DNA from: Thermodesulfobacterium thermophilum DSM 1276
GTDB taxonomy: Bacteria > Desulfobacterota > Thermodesulfobacteria > Thermodesulfobacteriales > Thermodesulfobacteriaceae
NCBI RefSeq assembly: GCF_000421605.1
Contig: NZ_ATXI01000002.1
Coordinates: 93,795-157,794, forward strand
DNA: 64,000 bases
Reading direction: 5' to 3'
Below the pieces are notes generated by a model. It searched no databases and was not told where the DNA came from. It saw nothing but the letters and a program-made list of their open reading frames with translations. A program made the translations under genes and the position numbers. Position 1 is the stretch's first letter, and each line of letters begins with the position of its first letter. This document shows positions 25,527-35,036 of this stretch, piece after piece.

Positions 25527-26262
25527 CTTTAGGTTTTACTTTTTTTCTGAAGAAGCTAAAGAGGTTTTTAATCAGCTTAAAACAGCCCCCTTTTTGGCTA
25601 AACCTAATAAAATTACTCCGTCTCATCTAAACTTTTTGATATCTTTAGAATCTTCCGGAAAAATAGACTTTTTTGTTAAAGCGTTTATCCCCAGGTTTTT
25701 TAAAAAAAACAGGGTTAAAAGTTATTTGGAGGTAGTAAAATCCTTAAAAAAATTAGAGGTCCCTATAGTCGAACCGTTGTTTTTGTTTTGGAAAAGTCCT
25801 CAGGTTGCGTTTCTAAAAAAAGAGACCTTTTACGGTGGGATTGTTTTTCCCTATCTTTCCCAAGGTTTTTTAGGTTTTAAAGACTTTTTAGAAAGAGAAA
25901 AACTTTTAGAAGATTTGGTCAGGTTTTTGTTTGGTCTTCATCAAAAGGGTGTTTTTATAAAAGATACTAAGTTCAATAATTTCTATCATACAAATGAGGA
26001 AGGGTTTAAGATTTTTGACCTTGACGGGGTAAAAGTGTATAAAACCCCACTCGATAAAAAGCTCCGTCTAAAAGACCTATCAGCCCTTGCTATGACTTTA
26101 GAATGGAGTGGTATGAAAGGGGCAACAAAACGCATTTGGGAGGTTTATGCAAGCCTTTATTCAGGGCTAACTCAAGAAGACTTTTTGTTTTTTTTAAAAC
26201 AGGTAGAAAAAAGAAGAAAAAAAAGAGAAAAACATTTTGCCCTAACCCGCAGCACAGTTTAA
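25495..26262 (+). CDS. LPS kinase-like protein (second)
   Basis: A 255-aa kinase-fold protein related to the WaaP/KdkA/RfaP group. FFVKAFIPRFFKKNRVKSYL gives the ATP-binding lysine, GVFIKDTKFNNFY is a catalytic loop in which the usual HxD is replaced by K-D (Asp and Asn kept), and FKIFDLDGVKVY gives the metal Asp. The tail is strongly basic (KRRKKREKH). It overlaps the GT4 gene by 32 bp, so translation is coupled. It closes the core operon. Confidence 0.72.
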   Translation: MWTALFPNWNSFRFYFFSEEAKEVFNQLKTAPFLAKPNKITPSHLNFLISLESSGKIDFFVKAFIPRFFKKNRVKSYLEVVKSLKKLEVPIVEPLFLFWKSPQVAFLKKETFYGGIVFPYLSQGFLGFKDFLEREKLLEDLVRFLFGLHQKGVFIKDTKFNNFYHTNEEGFKIFDLDGVKVYKTPLDKKLRLKDLSALAMTLEWSGMKGATKRIWEVYASLYSGLTQEDFLFFLKQVEKRRKKREKHFALTRSTV

Positions 26263-26346
26263 CCCCAGGGTTAGATCAAAATACCTTGTCCCTTAAATAG
26301 ATTTTAGTTAGATCATCATTCTGTCCCTATAAAGCTTTCTCTTATA

Positions 26347-26535
26347 CTAAAGTAATTTTTTCAACAACCCATCAAGTGTCCTCTTCAATTCTACTAAAGA
26401 TAGCTCGTTATACTGCCTCATTAATGCTGCTTCGTTAAAACCTTTTTCACTTCCTAAGACACACTTGAACTCTCCATCATCCTCTGCTAAAAGTGTATTA
26501 GCCAAAAACTCTTTCTTACCCCTACTGTCAGCCAA
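26347..26535 (-). CDS. Small unidentified ORF
   Basis: A 62-codon frame opened by a TTG, without a convincing ribosome site. The sequence (KEFLANTLLAEDDGEFKCVL, then EKGFNEAALMRQYNELSLVEL and a Leu/Lys-rich end) has a protein-like composition with an amphipathic C-terminal helix, but I recognise no family. It may be a real small protein or the tail of a lost gene. The rest of 26263-26700 is very AT-rich with no other gene. Confidence 0.3.
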   Translation of the reverse strand: MADSRGKKEFLANTLLAEDDGEFKCVLGSEKGFNEAALMRQYNELSLVELKRTLDGLLKKLL

Positions 26536-26657
26536 ATAAACACACCTACTTCACCTTGTTTTTCAAGTATCCCAAAAAATTATCAAAAAATTACAAAATT
26601 TTACAAAAATCTACAGTTAAGCCATCTTTAAATCTTCAAAAAATCAAAACATTTTTC

Positions 26658-26673
26658 TGGCATTAAATTTGAA
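26658..26673 (+). promoter_or_regulatory. Possible sigma-54-type promoter before the chemoreceptor
   Basis: TGGCATTAAATTTGAA has GG and G(A) at the 11-base spacing of the -24/-12 consensus TGGCACG-N4-TTGCW, but the -12 GC reads GA. It lies about 45 bp before the chemoreceptor start. Weak, single-site evidence. Confidence 0.25.
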
Positions 26674-26718
26674 TATCTACTATAAGACCATCGATTGAAG
26701 AGTTCAAAGGAGATGAGG

Positions 26719-28104
26719 ATGTTTAAGTTTTTAGTTAGCTGGAGAATGGGTAAAGATTTAAACAAAAATGGGAAAAAGTCTTACAACAATCATTTTATGA
26801 AAGAGGTAATAAGAAACGCCTTAAACCTTGTGGAACTTGCGCCTTTAATCAATAAAGAATCAGAAATTCTTAATGAAGTTACCAAAGAACTTAACCTTGA
26901 GATTAAAAGCATTAAAAAAGAAGTTAACTCTTTAAAAGAAATAGCCAGCCAAATTTCTTTTTCCTCTATGGAAAACTTAAAAAGGGTGGGTATAGTTAAT
27001 GAAAACGTGGAACACATAAAAAGAAGTTTTAAAGATACAGAACAGAGCATGCTTTTTGTTAAAAAAGCTGTAGATGAGCTTGTTGAGGCCACTAAAGAAA
27101 TATATAATACCGTTGAGATTATATCCACTCTTACCAAAACCATAAACAAGATTGCTGATAAAACCAAAATTTTAGCTCTAAATGCTTCTATAGAAGCTGT
27201 AAGAGCAGGACAAAATGGTAAGGGATTTGCGGTAATAGCTCAAGAGGTGAGAGAGTTAGCCCAGGCAACCACAGAAGCTACCAAAGATGTTACCATAAAA
27301 GCAAAAGAAATTTTTGGCACCATAGAAAAAATAAAAGAAAAAATGAGCTCTATAGACCATCAAGTTCAAAGAACCTACAACCTTGTTTGTTTAAACCGAG
27401 AAAAATTAGAACAAATTAATCAACCTATTAAAGAACTAACTCTTAATGCAGAAAGTCTAAATGAAATTTCAGCTAACCTTGACGGAACCACAGCTACTCT
27501 TTCTAATACCATCTCCAAACTCTCTGAGCTTATCGAAAAAACCACTCATTCGTCTTCAACATTAAAAACCTATTCAGAAAGGCTACACTCCTTATCAGAA
27601 GAGCAAATTTTAACAGTTGGAAAGGCCAGGGTTGACCTCTACGACTATGCAAAAGAAATAATTCAAGAAGCTGCTTCTTCGTTTGAGCTAAGGTCTATGC
27701 ATAGACCTACCATGGAAAACTATCTAAAGAGATTGATACAACAACATGAAATATTTGAACTTCTTTACATCACAAACGACCAGGGCATCCAGATTACAGA
27801 CAACATTGCTCGGTGGGATTTCAGAGCAGCCTATGGTTCAACAGGATATGGAGAAAACTGGTCAAGTAGACCATGGTTTATAAACGTAAAGGAAAGCCTT
27901 GATACCTATATTTCAGATATCTATGTCTCCTTAGCCACCAATTCTTATTGTCTTACCATTTCCTGTCCTATCTTCGACGATAAACACAGACTGATAGGGG
28001 TGCTTGGTGCAGATTTAGATCTAAAGAAGGTTATAGAAGGTGATAGATCATTAACTCAAAAAATAAATGGCCTGGATAAAGTTGATACAAAAACCCTCTC
28101 TTAA
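26719..28104 (+). CDS. Soluble chemoreceptor with C-terminal PDC/Cache-like sensor
   Basis: A methyl-accepting-type signalling protein of 461 aa without membrane segments. Residues about 50-300 are coiled coil, with the conserved hairpin region [20 protein letters not shown] and [10 protein letters not shown] (CheA/CheW contact). Residues about 315-450 resemble a PDC/Cache sensor: a long helix, [53 protein letters not shown] and [13 protein letters not shown]. Cache domains normally sit outside the membrane at the N-terminus, so here the sensor would be cytoplasmic. The start at 26719 is six bases after AAGGAG; earlier in-frame starts exist. No che genes adjoin it. Confidence 0.85.
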   Translation: MFKFLVSWRMGKDLNKNGKKSYNNHFMKEVIRNALNLVELAPLINKESEILNEVTKELNLEIKSIKKEVNSLKEIASQISFSSMENLKRVGIVNENVEHIKRSFKDTEQSMLFVKKAVDELVEATKEIYNTVEIISTLTKTINKIADKTKILALNASIEAVRAGQNGKGFAVIAQEVRELAQATTEATKDVTIKAKEIFGTIEKIKEKMSSIDHQVQRTYNLVCLNREKLEQINQPIKELTLNAESLNEISANLDGTTATLSNTISKLSELIEKTTHSSSTLKTYSERLHSLSEEQILTVGKARVDLYDYAKEIIQEAASSFELRSMHRPTMENYLKRLIQQHEIFELLYITNDQGIQITDNIARWDFRAAYGSTGYGENWSSRPWFINVKESLDTYISDIYVSLATNSYCLTISCPIFDDKHRLIGVLGADLDLKKVIEGDRSLTQKINGLDKVDTKTLS

Positions 28105-28246
28105 AGATGTCTAACTAATATCCATTTTGAGCTTCTAAAATAGATTTCTATCTCCAGTTTTACCCATAACTACTAAAAGGACCCATCCCTTTTTTACACT
28201 CAACCCCTTTTAAACCTTGACTTTTTGCGAAAATTGATTATTTATT

Positions 28247-28284
28247 ATAACAAATAATGTTATTTAACGTTAACTATGATAACA
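28247..28284. promoter_or_regulatory. Cluster of inverted repeats over a radical SAM gene start
   Basis: ATAACA (28247), TGTTAT (28258) and ATAACA (28279) are alternating half-sites; the first two form a perfect inverted repeat with a 5-bp centre, and the palindrome TTAACGTTAA (28264-28273) lies between the second and third. The group spans the start codon at 28276, where a repressor could block transcription or translation. A TTGACT (28218-28223) upstream could be a -35 element. Confidence 0.4.
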
Positions 28285-29469
28285 TTAAAAAGTTTTCTTA
28301 AAGAATCATTTCCTACAATTTATCACATTTCTGTTACTGGAAAATGCAACGCAAGCTGTGAAGGCTGTTTAAACGGGTTAATCTATGGTGAAAGGAGGGC
28401 TTTTGCCTCTTCTTGGGAGGAAGATCCAGAAAAAACCTTTCAGGCGATAAACTGGCTATTAGATCAAACAAACGGAAATCCTGTCTTTATAGCCTTTTAT
28501 GGAGGAGAACCTCTTCTTGTTTTTGAAAAAGTCCAAGATATTTTTTACAGAATAAAAAATTATTATCCACAGAAAAACCTAAAGTTTTTTCTTTACACTA
28601 ACGGAAATCTCCTTAGAAAAGCTGTAGAAAAGGACCCAGAGTTTTTCAGCCAGTTAGAATTATTGATCATCTCTATCGATGGAACAAAAGTTCAGCACGA
28701 AAGGGTAAGGAAAGGGACCTCATTAGACCAGATTGAAGCAAGTTTGGAGTTTTTAAAATCTCACTGCCAGACCAAAACACTTATGTGGTCCACCTTGAGA
28801 GAAGGGATGAGTTTTAGAGATTGCTTAGAAGAGTTTTTTACTCTTAGGCAAAGAGGGCTGGTTGACTTTTTCTTTTGGCATCTGATAGAAAAAGACTGTC
28901 CTATACAAAATTTCTCTGCTTTTAGAAGTTCTTACTTAAAAGACTTGAGTTATCTTTTTGAAAGGTTTGTGGCTGAGCTTTTTAAAGGAAAAATCCTTCC
29001 AGTACTGCCGTTGGCTGAGCTGTTTTTCTTTTTATTACAAGGTATCAGAAGGGGTCAAACTGGGTGTGGAGTAGAAAAAATGAGAAGTTTTGATGTTCTT
29101 TCGGGTAAAATTCTACCATGCGTAGACATGGGAGAAGAATTGATTTTAGCTGATTTTCGCAAAGATGAATTTAAAAATCTCGATTTATCAAAATTGCAGG
29201 ACAAACTTTTATCCTTAGTTTCTTATAAGGACTGGTTAGGCTGTAACACCTGTGAGGCAGAGTTTTTCTGTGGAGGGAGATGCCCTGTACTTATTAAAAC
29301 CTCACCTGAAAGAGCGATGCAATACTGTGTTCTTATTAAAGATCTGGTTAGTCTGGCCCAAACCTTTTTACCTGAAGTCAAAAAAGCCCTAAAGGCCCAC
29401 AACCTCTCAGAAGAAAACCTTTATTATCCCTATGGCTACCTTAACCTTCTTACAGATGTAATTCCCTAA
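28276..29469 (+). CDS. Radical SAM/SPASM maturase-like protein
   Basis: A 397-aa radical SAM protein. CNASCEGC near residue 25 is the CX3CX2C cluster site, and FIAFYGGEPLLVFE is the GGE motif. The C-terminal SPASM-like region has CGVEKMRSFDVLSGKILPCVDM and CNTCEAEFFCGGRCPV with a later C, i.e. the 7-cysteine pattern of anaerobic sulfatase-maturating and RiPP-maturing enzymes. No sulfatase or precursor peptide is adjacent. Inverted repeats cover its start. It precedes the glycan locus but its role there is unknown. Confidence 0.82.
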   Translation: MITLKSFLKESFPTIYHISVTGKCNASCEGCLNGLIYGERRAFASSWEEDPEKTFQAINWLLDQTNGNPVFIAFYGGEPLLVFEKVQDIFYRIKNYYPQKNLKFFLYTNGNLLRKAVEKDPEFFSQLELLIISIDGTKVQHERVRKGTSLDQIEASLEFLKSHCQTKTLMWSTLREGMSFRDCLEEFFTLRQRGLVDFFFWHLIEKDCPIQNFSAFRSSYLKDLSYLFERFVAELFKGKILPVLPLAELFFFLLQGIRRGQTGCGVEKMRSFDVLSGKILPCVDMGEELILADFRKDEFKNLDLSKLQDKLLSLVSYKDWLGCNTCEAEFFCGGRCPVLIKTSPERAMQYCVLIKDLVSLAQTFLPEVKKALKAHNLSEENLYYPYGYLNLLTDVIP

Positions 29470-29592
29470 TATTAGAACATCTTCTGTTCACCTAAATCAG
29501 TTAGCCAAACTTGACCCACAGAGCATATAAAATATAATAAATTTTCTAAAGTAGAAAACCAAAAAACCGAAAAAATTAAAAAAGGAGTTGGT

Positions 29593-30651
29593 ATGAAAAA
29601 ACTTTATTTTGCCATACCTACCTGGAACAGGGCTAAAAAGCTTGAAAAGTGTATAAGAGCTATTGCAACTCAGATAGTTGAACTTGGGGAACAAGATAAC
29701 ATCGGAATTTTCGTTTCAGACAACTGTTCAACCGATGATACCTTTAAAGTTCTGTCTAAACTGAAAAAAGAATTCCCTTTTCTTGAATATACCCGGTTAT
29801 CTAAACATGTGGATATGGCTACAAACGGAGCCAATGTAGTTAGGTTTTCTAACGGTGAATATGTTTGGATTTTTGGAGACGATGATATTTTACTTAAAGA
29901 TGGGTTAAGGATGGTATGGCATGTTCTAAACACCAAAGAGGTAGATATCATCCATGCAGGAAATGGTTGGCTTAAACCTCATAGTTATAAAATCTACGAA
30001 GGCACTGTCCTTGAGTTTGCCAATAAGATGGGATTCAACCAATTTCTTGGGTGGATAACCTCTGTAATTCATAAAAAAGAGCTACATAACATACCTTGCA
30101 ACATCCCTCCAAAATATAAAGAAAGTTTTACTAAATCTGCCTTTTCTCATGTGTTGCGATTTCTTTGTGTAGCTGCCTATTCCCCTGCGGTGGTGATAGA
30201 CTTTCCTATAGCAGAACCGATGGAACCACAAACCGAAGAAGACATTAAAAGATGGGATGAAGAAAACATAGTTTGGAGATACTATCTTACTGTTGAGGGG
30301 TTGCAGGCCCTTTTTGAGATGGAAATCATAAAAGAAAAATTAAAGCCTACGTTTTTTAAATATCTCGAGTATTATCTATGGGATAGGTTTATACTCAACA
30401 TGATAGCCGCAGAGCTTAAGGAAATACCGTTTCCAGAAAAAGGGTGGGATTTAATCCTTGCTATGGCAGACATGATCGATGACCCTGGACTTGCTAAAAA
30501 GATTCGTGAAACTACCATGGCGGCAAGACAGTTGTGTGAAACCAGAAGGTTTATTAAAAACCATCTCAAAGAGATTGAGGAAACCCTGACTCAACTTTAT
30601 CACGAAGCTAATACCTTACTTTTTGAACCAGGATGGGGAGGTAAATCCTAA
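29593..30651 (+). CDS. GT2 glycosyltransferase
   Basis: A 352-aa family 2 (GT-A) glycosyltransferase. YFAIPTWNRAKKLEKCIRAI opens the nucleotide-binding domain, FVSDNCSTDDTF and YVWIFGDDDILL supply the DxD-type metal site, and the second half is helical. A possible ribosome site AAAAGGAG precedes the ATG. It ends directly against the TTG start of rfbF, so the two are probably one transcript. Confidence 0.88.
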   Translation: MKKLYFAIPTWNRAKKLEKCIRAIATQIVELGEQDNIGIFVSDNCSTDDTFKVLSKLKKEFPFLEYTRLSKHVDMATNGANVVRFSNGEYVWIFGDDDILLKDGLRMVWHVLNTKEVDIIHAGNGWLKPHSYKIYEGTVLEFANKMGFNQFLGWITSVIHKKELHNIPCNIPPKYKESFTKSAFSHVLRFLCVAAYSPAVVIDFPIAEPMEPQTEEDIKRWDEENIVWRYYLTVEGLQALFEMEIIKEKLKPTFFKYLEYYLWDRFILNMIAAELKEIPFPEKGWDLILAMADMIDDPGLAKKIRETTMAARQLCETRRFIKNHLKEIEETLTQLYHEANTLLFEPGWGGKS

Positions 30652-31038
30652 TTGAAGGCTGTGATCCTTGCCGGAGGGTTAGGCACAAGGCTTGCCGAAG
30701 AAACCCATCTCAAGCCCAAACCCATGGTAGAAATCGGAGGAAAACCCATCCTGTGGCACATCATGAAGATCTACTCAGCCTACGGAATAAACGACTTCAT
30801 CATATGCTGCGGATACAAAGGTCATATCATAAAAGAATTCTTTGCCAACTACTTCATCCATACCTCAGACATAACGATAGACCTAAAGTCCAATCAAATG
30901 GTAATACATAACTCTCAGGTTGAAGCCTGGACAGTTACCTTGGTTGACACAGGAGAGTTTACCCAAACAGGAGGTAGGCTTAAAAGGGTTGCCAAATATC
31001 TGGAGGGAGAAGAAATTTTCTGTTTTACCTATGGAGAT
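30652..31038 (+). repeat. rfbF 5' repeat, copy 1
   Basis: This segment and 42361-42747 encode 129 residues differing at only five positions, and the DNA is similarly close. After it the two genes drop to about half identity. They are direct repeats 11.7 kb apart, able to recombine. Confidence 0.85.
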
Positions 31039-31422
31039 GGGTTAACAGATGCAAACCTAAGGGAAGAGATAGAATTCCACAGACAGCATGGTAAACTGGC
31101 TACTGTTCTTGCTGTGCGTCCGCCTGGCAGGTTTGGGGCCTTGATACTTGAAGGTTCTACGGTTAAAGATTTCAAAGAAAAACCTGTAGGAGATGGAGGT
31201 TGGATAAACGGAGGTTTTTTTGTGCTTTCTACTAAAGTAATAAAATTGATAAAAGGAGACCATACAAAATGGGAAGAGGAACCCTTGGAGATACTTGCTC
31301 AGCTTGGGGAGCTCGTTGCCTTTAAACACGAAGGATTTTGGCATCCTATGGACACGTTAAGAGACAAAAACTACTTAGAAGAACTATGGAGAAAAGGAAA
31401 AGCCCCTTGGAAAGTATGGTAA
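30652..31422 (+). CDS. rfbF: Glucose-1-phosphate cytidylyltransferase
   Basis: Makes CDP-glucose from CTP and glucose 1-phosphate, the entry to CDP-dideoxy or deoxy sugars. [20 protein letters not shown] is the nucleotide-binding signature, and EKP in [18 protein letters not shown] is the sugar-phosphate-binding lysine motif. Length (256 aa) matches RfbF. It uses a TTG start abutting the GT2 stop. The first 387 bp are nearly identical to a second gene at 42361. Its last bases overlap the rfbG start as ATGGTAA. Confidence 0.93.
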   Translation: MKAVILAGGLGTRLAEETHLKPKPMVEIGGKPILWHIMKIYSAYGINDFIICCGYKGHIIKEFFANYFIHTSDITIDLKSNQMVIHNSQVEAWTVTLVDTGEFTQTGGRLKRVAKYLEGEEIFCFTYGDGLTDANLREEIEFHRQHGKLATVLAVRPPGRFGALILEGSTVKDFKEKPVGDGGWINGGFFVLSTKVIKLIKGDHTKWEEEPLEILAQLGELVAFKHEGFWHPMDTLRDKNYLEELWRKGKAPWKVW

Positions 31423-32408
31423 AGTCTGATTTCTGGTTAGACAGGCCTGTTTTTGTAACCGGAGCTACCGGCCTTTTAGGGAGTTGGTTGGTAAAAAGAC
31501 TGTTAGAACTAAAAGCTGAGGTGGTATGTTTAGTAAGAGACTGGGTACCTCAAAGTGAACTTGTGCTTTCAAAAACGATTGAAAGGGTAAAGATAGTAAG
31601 AGGGGATGTTAGGGACCAAAAGCTTTTAGAAAGGGTTTTAGGAGAATATGAGATAGATACGGTGTTTCATCTGGCAGCCCAAACCATAGTAGGAATAGCC
31701 AACCGGAATCCTGTTTCAACCTTTGAGACAAACATTCAGGGCACCTGGTCGCTTCTTGAGGCCTGCAGGCGTTCTCCTCTGGTAAAACAAATAGTTGTTG
31801 CCTCCTCAGACAAGGCCTACGGAGAACATGAAAACCTCCCCTATACCGAAGAAACGCCCCTTCAAGGCAAACATCCCTACGATGTTAGTAAAGCCTGCGC
31901 AGACCTGATTGCTCAAACCTATGCTTATACCTATGGACTTCCTGTAGTAATAACCAGGTGTGGAAACCTTTATGGAGAAGGAGACTTAAACTGGAATAGA
32001 GTTATCCCTGGCACCATCAGGTCTATTTTAAAAGGACAGAGGCCCGTGATACGCTCTGACGGAAACTATGTACGAGACTATTTTTACGTAGAAGATGGAG
32101 TAAGTGCCTATTTAAGCCTTGCTGAAAAACTTTCTGAAAACAAAGATTTAGCAGGACAGGCTTTTAATTTCTCCAACGAAGAACCGATAAGTGTAATAAA
32201 TCTTGTAAAGCTTATTCTTAACCTTATGGATTCTAACCTTGAACCTCTGATTTTAAACGAAGCTACCCATGAAATTAGAGAACAGTATCTAAGTTCTAAA
32301 AAAGCGCGGGAAATTCTTAACTGGAAACCTAAGTTTTCTCTTGTAGAGGGATTAACCCTTACGATAAATTGGTATAAAAATTTTTTAGAAACTTTCGACT
32401 TAAAATAA
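31416..32408 (+). CDS. rfbG: CDP-glucose 4,6-dehydratase
   Basis: Short-chain dehydrogenase/reductase that turns CDP-glucose into CDP-4-keto-6-deoxyglucose. [20 protein letters not shown] is the NAD-binding loop, ASSDKAYGE and [12 protein letters not shown] supply the catalytic Ser/Tyr-x3-Lys, and the C-terminal [16 protein letters not shown] is characteristic of the family. I start it at 31416, whose ATG overlaps the rfbF stop; longer in-frame starts read into rfbF. No rfbH follows, so the next step of a dideoxy-sugar route is not encoded here. Confidence 0.88.
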   Translation: MVKSDFWLDRPVFVTGATGLLGSWLVKRLLELKAEVVCLVRDWVPQSELVLSKTIERVKIVRGDVRDQKLLERVLGEYEIDTVFHLAAQTIVGIANRNPVSTFETNIQGTWSLLEACRRSPLVKQIVVASSDKAYGEHENLPYTEETPLQGKHPYDVSKACADLIAQTYAYTYGLPVVITRCGNLYGEGDLNWNRVIPGTIRSILKGQRPVIRSDGNYVRDYFYVEDGVSAYLSLAEKLSENKDLAGQAFNFSNEEPISVINLVKLILNLMDSNLEPLILNEATHEIREQYLSSKKAREILNWKPKFSLVEGLTLTINWYKNFLETFDLK

Positions 32409-32418
32409 GTTTGGGAAT

Positions 32419-35034
32419 ATGAACCTTATCCAATTCTATAAACCCAAACCTATCGATACCCAAACAAACCTTTATGTACATCTTGACCCTCTTCATAAAC
32501 TTGGTATTAGCGGTTGGATTGTAGAAGAAAAAACCCTGAACTCAAGAATTATAGAAGTTTGGGTTAACCAAACGAAAATTTTAGAAAGGGCAGCTAACCT
32601 TTACAGAGCAGATATAAGCGCTGTTTTAGGGAAAAAACTAAACTGCGGCTTCTTTATAACCTGGAAGGAAATAAATCTACCTTATTCGTTAGAACATAAC
32701 CAAGTTTTAAAGATTAAGCTCATAGATAAACTAAGTGGTGTTAAACTTGAAAGCATATACATAACCCAAAACTCTTTTTTAAAAATACTTCAGGGAAAAA
32801 AGGTAGAAGAGGAGTATCAGATAATTAAGGATAACTGGCTTTTTGATGAACCCTGGTATTTAAAGAACTATCCTGATGTTAAAGAAAATCACTGGGACCC
32901 TATAATCCACTATATCTTGGTTGGATGGAAGGAAGGTAGAGACCCATCTCCTAATTTTGATACGGATTACTACCTGTTTTCAAACGTAGAAATAGTTTTA
33001 GCTCAAAAAAATCCTCTGACTCACTACATTTTAGAAGGAAGATATAAAGGCAGACGGGCTAAACCTGTTTTTTCTGACTCAGATTACAAGTTAAGCTATT
33101 TTCAAGGTTTAAAGGTTGCTCAAAAAGGACCCTCCTTTGAGTTTTTTCCAGAAACTGATGTAGACCTTTCAGAAGCCAGAAAATATCTACCTTTTAAACT
33201 GATTGCCTTTTATCTTCCTCAATTTCATCCTATCCCAGAAAACGACCAGTGGTGGGGAAAAGGTTTTACTGAATGGACTAACGTTACCAAGGCTGCGCCT
33301 AATTTCTTGGGGCACTATCAACCTCACTTGCCGATAGATTTGGGATTTTATGACTTAAGGGTGCCTGAGGTTAAAAGACGGCAAGTAGAATTAGCTAAAA
33401 AATATGGAATATCTGGGTTCTGTTTTTATGTATACTGGTTTAGCGGAAAACGACTGCTTGAAAAACCTGTTGATGCCTTTTTTGAAGATGAAGTCTTAGA
33501 CTTTAATTTCTGCATCAGTTGGGCTAATGAAAACTGGACCCGTAGATGGGATGGCAAAGAAAATGATGTTCTCATGCCACAGATACACACCTATGAAACC
33601 GACTGTCAGTTCATCCATGACATGGCAAAATATCTTGCTCACAGAAATTACCTGAAGATAGAAGGTAGACCTGTAATCTTAGTGCAAAGGGCCCATGATT
33701 TGGCAGACCCTGTTAGAACGGCAGAATACTGGAAATCCTTTTGTGTTAAACAAGGTTTAGGGGAACCAATCTTGGTTGCGGTACACTGCTTTAATTTTTA
33801 TGAAGACCCTGGCCAAATAGGCTTTGACGCCGCTTTAGAGTTTCCACCCCTCTTTCGTAAACCTACCCTTGAAAAAATCAACCAACATGCCTTGCTGTTA
33901 AATCCTGACTTTCAGGGCGCAATCTTTGACTATCACCAGGCGGTTGAAGTTTCTCTAAACAAGCCTAAACCTGATTACAGGTATATCAGAACAGCCCTGG
34001 TAAGTTGGGATAACACCGCAAGGAGACAAGACCAGGCAACCATTTTTGCCTTCAGTAGTCCCTATCTTTACAAAAAGTGGTTAAGCTTTCTCATAAAAAA
34101 AACTTTTGAGGCTAAGTTCCCAGAAGAAAGGCTTATTTTTATCAACGCCTGGAACGAATGGGCAGAAGGGAACCATCTTGAGCCTGACAGAAAACATGGA
34201 TATGCCTACCTTCAAGCCACAGCAGAAGCTATCCTTGAAAACCTACCTTCAGATGTCTCGGTGAAAAAACCGAGGGTTATGCTGTTTAAAAAAGGGCAGC
34301 GGATATTTTATGAAAATATAAACCTGAACCAAATCATCAAAAAGGCTGATTTGGCTGTTATTCTTCATCTATATTATCCAGATTTATGGGAGGAGTTTAA
34401 ACAATACCTGAGAAATCTTACCTGTAGTTATGACCTTTTTGTGTCTATACCTGTAGAGGTCTATTTTGATACCGATCAAATCTTTGATTTTCATGCTAAC
34501 TCCTACGTTTATAGAAACCTCAACCGAGGAAGAGACATCGCCCCTTTTTTAGAAATTTTTAAAACTATCTATCCGATGGGATATCTATATGGACTAAAAA
34601 TACACTCAAAAAAAAGCATTCACAGACCAGACGGAGAGGTATGGAGGAAAAAGGCTATCAAAGCCTTAGTTGGAAGTCCAGAAATAGTAGATAAAATCCT
34701 TAAAACCTTCGAAAAGGACAAAAGATTAGGAATAATCTCAGGTAAAGACATGTTAACTACATATCAGGCCCATGTAGGGACAAACCAGCACTATCTAAAA
34801 CTTTTATGCCATAAACTCGATATTCAGTGGGATGGGGAGGATTTCTTATTTCCTGCTGGGTCTATGTTTTGGTTTAGGTTTGAGGCATTAAAGGACTTAC
34901 TAAAGCTTGAGTTGTCTTTCAGAGATTTTGAGCCTGAGTTTTATCAAATAGATGGATGTTTGCATCATGCTTTAGAGAGGTTTTTTGGGCTGCTTGTGAG
35001 TAAAACCGGTTATTTTTGCAAATCTTTAGATTAG
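32419..35034 (+). CDS. WbsX-type glycosyltransferase with RgpF-like domain
   Basis: An 871-aa multidomain protein. Residues about 1-115 resemble a carbohydrate-binding beta domain; about 135-215 contain DEPWYLKNYPDVKENHWDPI and repeats of the HYILxGWxEGRDPSP type. Residues about 250-610 are a WbsX-like domain ([59 protein letters not shown]). The C-terminus (about 640-870) resembles rhamnan-synthesis protein F with LKIHSKKS. Such proteins build O-antigens or cell-wall rhamnans. It starts 10 bp after rfbG. Donor sugar unknown. Confidence 0.85.
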   Translation: MNLIQFYKPKPIDTQTNLYVHLDPLHKLGISGWIVEEKTLNSRIIEVWVNQTKILERAANLYRADISAVLGKKLNCGFFITWKEINLPYSLEHNQVLKIKLIDKLSGVKLESIYITQNSFLKILQGKKVEEEYQIIKDNWLFDEPWYLKNYPDVKENHWDPIIHYILVGWKEGRDPSPNFDTDYYLFSNVEIVLAQKNPLTHYILEGRYKGRRAKPVFSDSDYKLSYFQGLKVAQKGPSFEFFPETDVDLSEARKYLPFKLIAFYLPQFHPIPENDQWWGKGFTEWTNVTKAAPNFLGHYQPHLPIDLGFYDLRVPEVKRRQVELAKKYGISGFCFYVYWFSGKRLLEKPVDAFFEDEVLDFNFCISWANENWTRRWDGKENDVLMPQIHTYETDCQFIHDMAKYLAHRNYLKIEGRPVILVQRAHDLADPVRTAEYWKSFCVKQGLGEPILVAVHCFNFYEDPGQIGFDAALEFPPLFRKPTLEKINQHALLLNPDFQGAIFDYHQAVEVSLNKPKPDYRYIRTALVSWDNTARRQDQATIFAFSSPYLYKKWLSFLIKKTFEAKFPEERLIFINAWNEWAEGNHLEPDRKHGYAYLQATAEAILENLPSDVSVKKPRVMLFKKGQRIFYENINLNQIIKKADLAVILHLYYPDLWEEFKQYLRNLTCSYDLFVSIPVEVYFDTDQIFDFHANSYVYRNLNRGRDIAPFLEIFKTIYPMGYLYGLKIHSKKSIHRPDGEVWRKKAIKALVGSPEIVDKILKTFEKDKRLGIISGKDMLTTYQAHVGTNQHYLKLLCHKLDIQWDGEDFLFPAGSMFWFRFEALKDLLKLELSFRDFEPEFYQIDGCLHHALERFFGLLVSKTGYFCKSLD

Positions 35035-35036
35035 AC

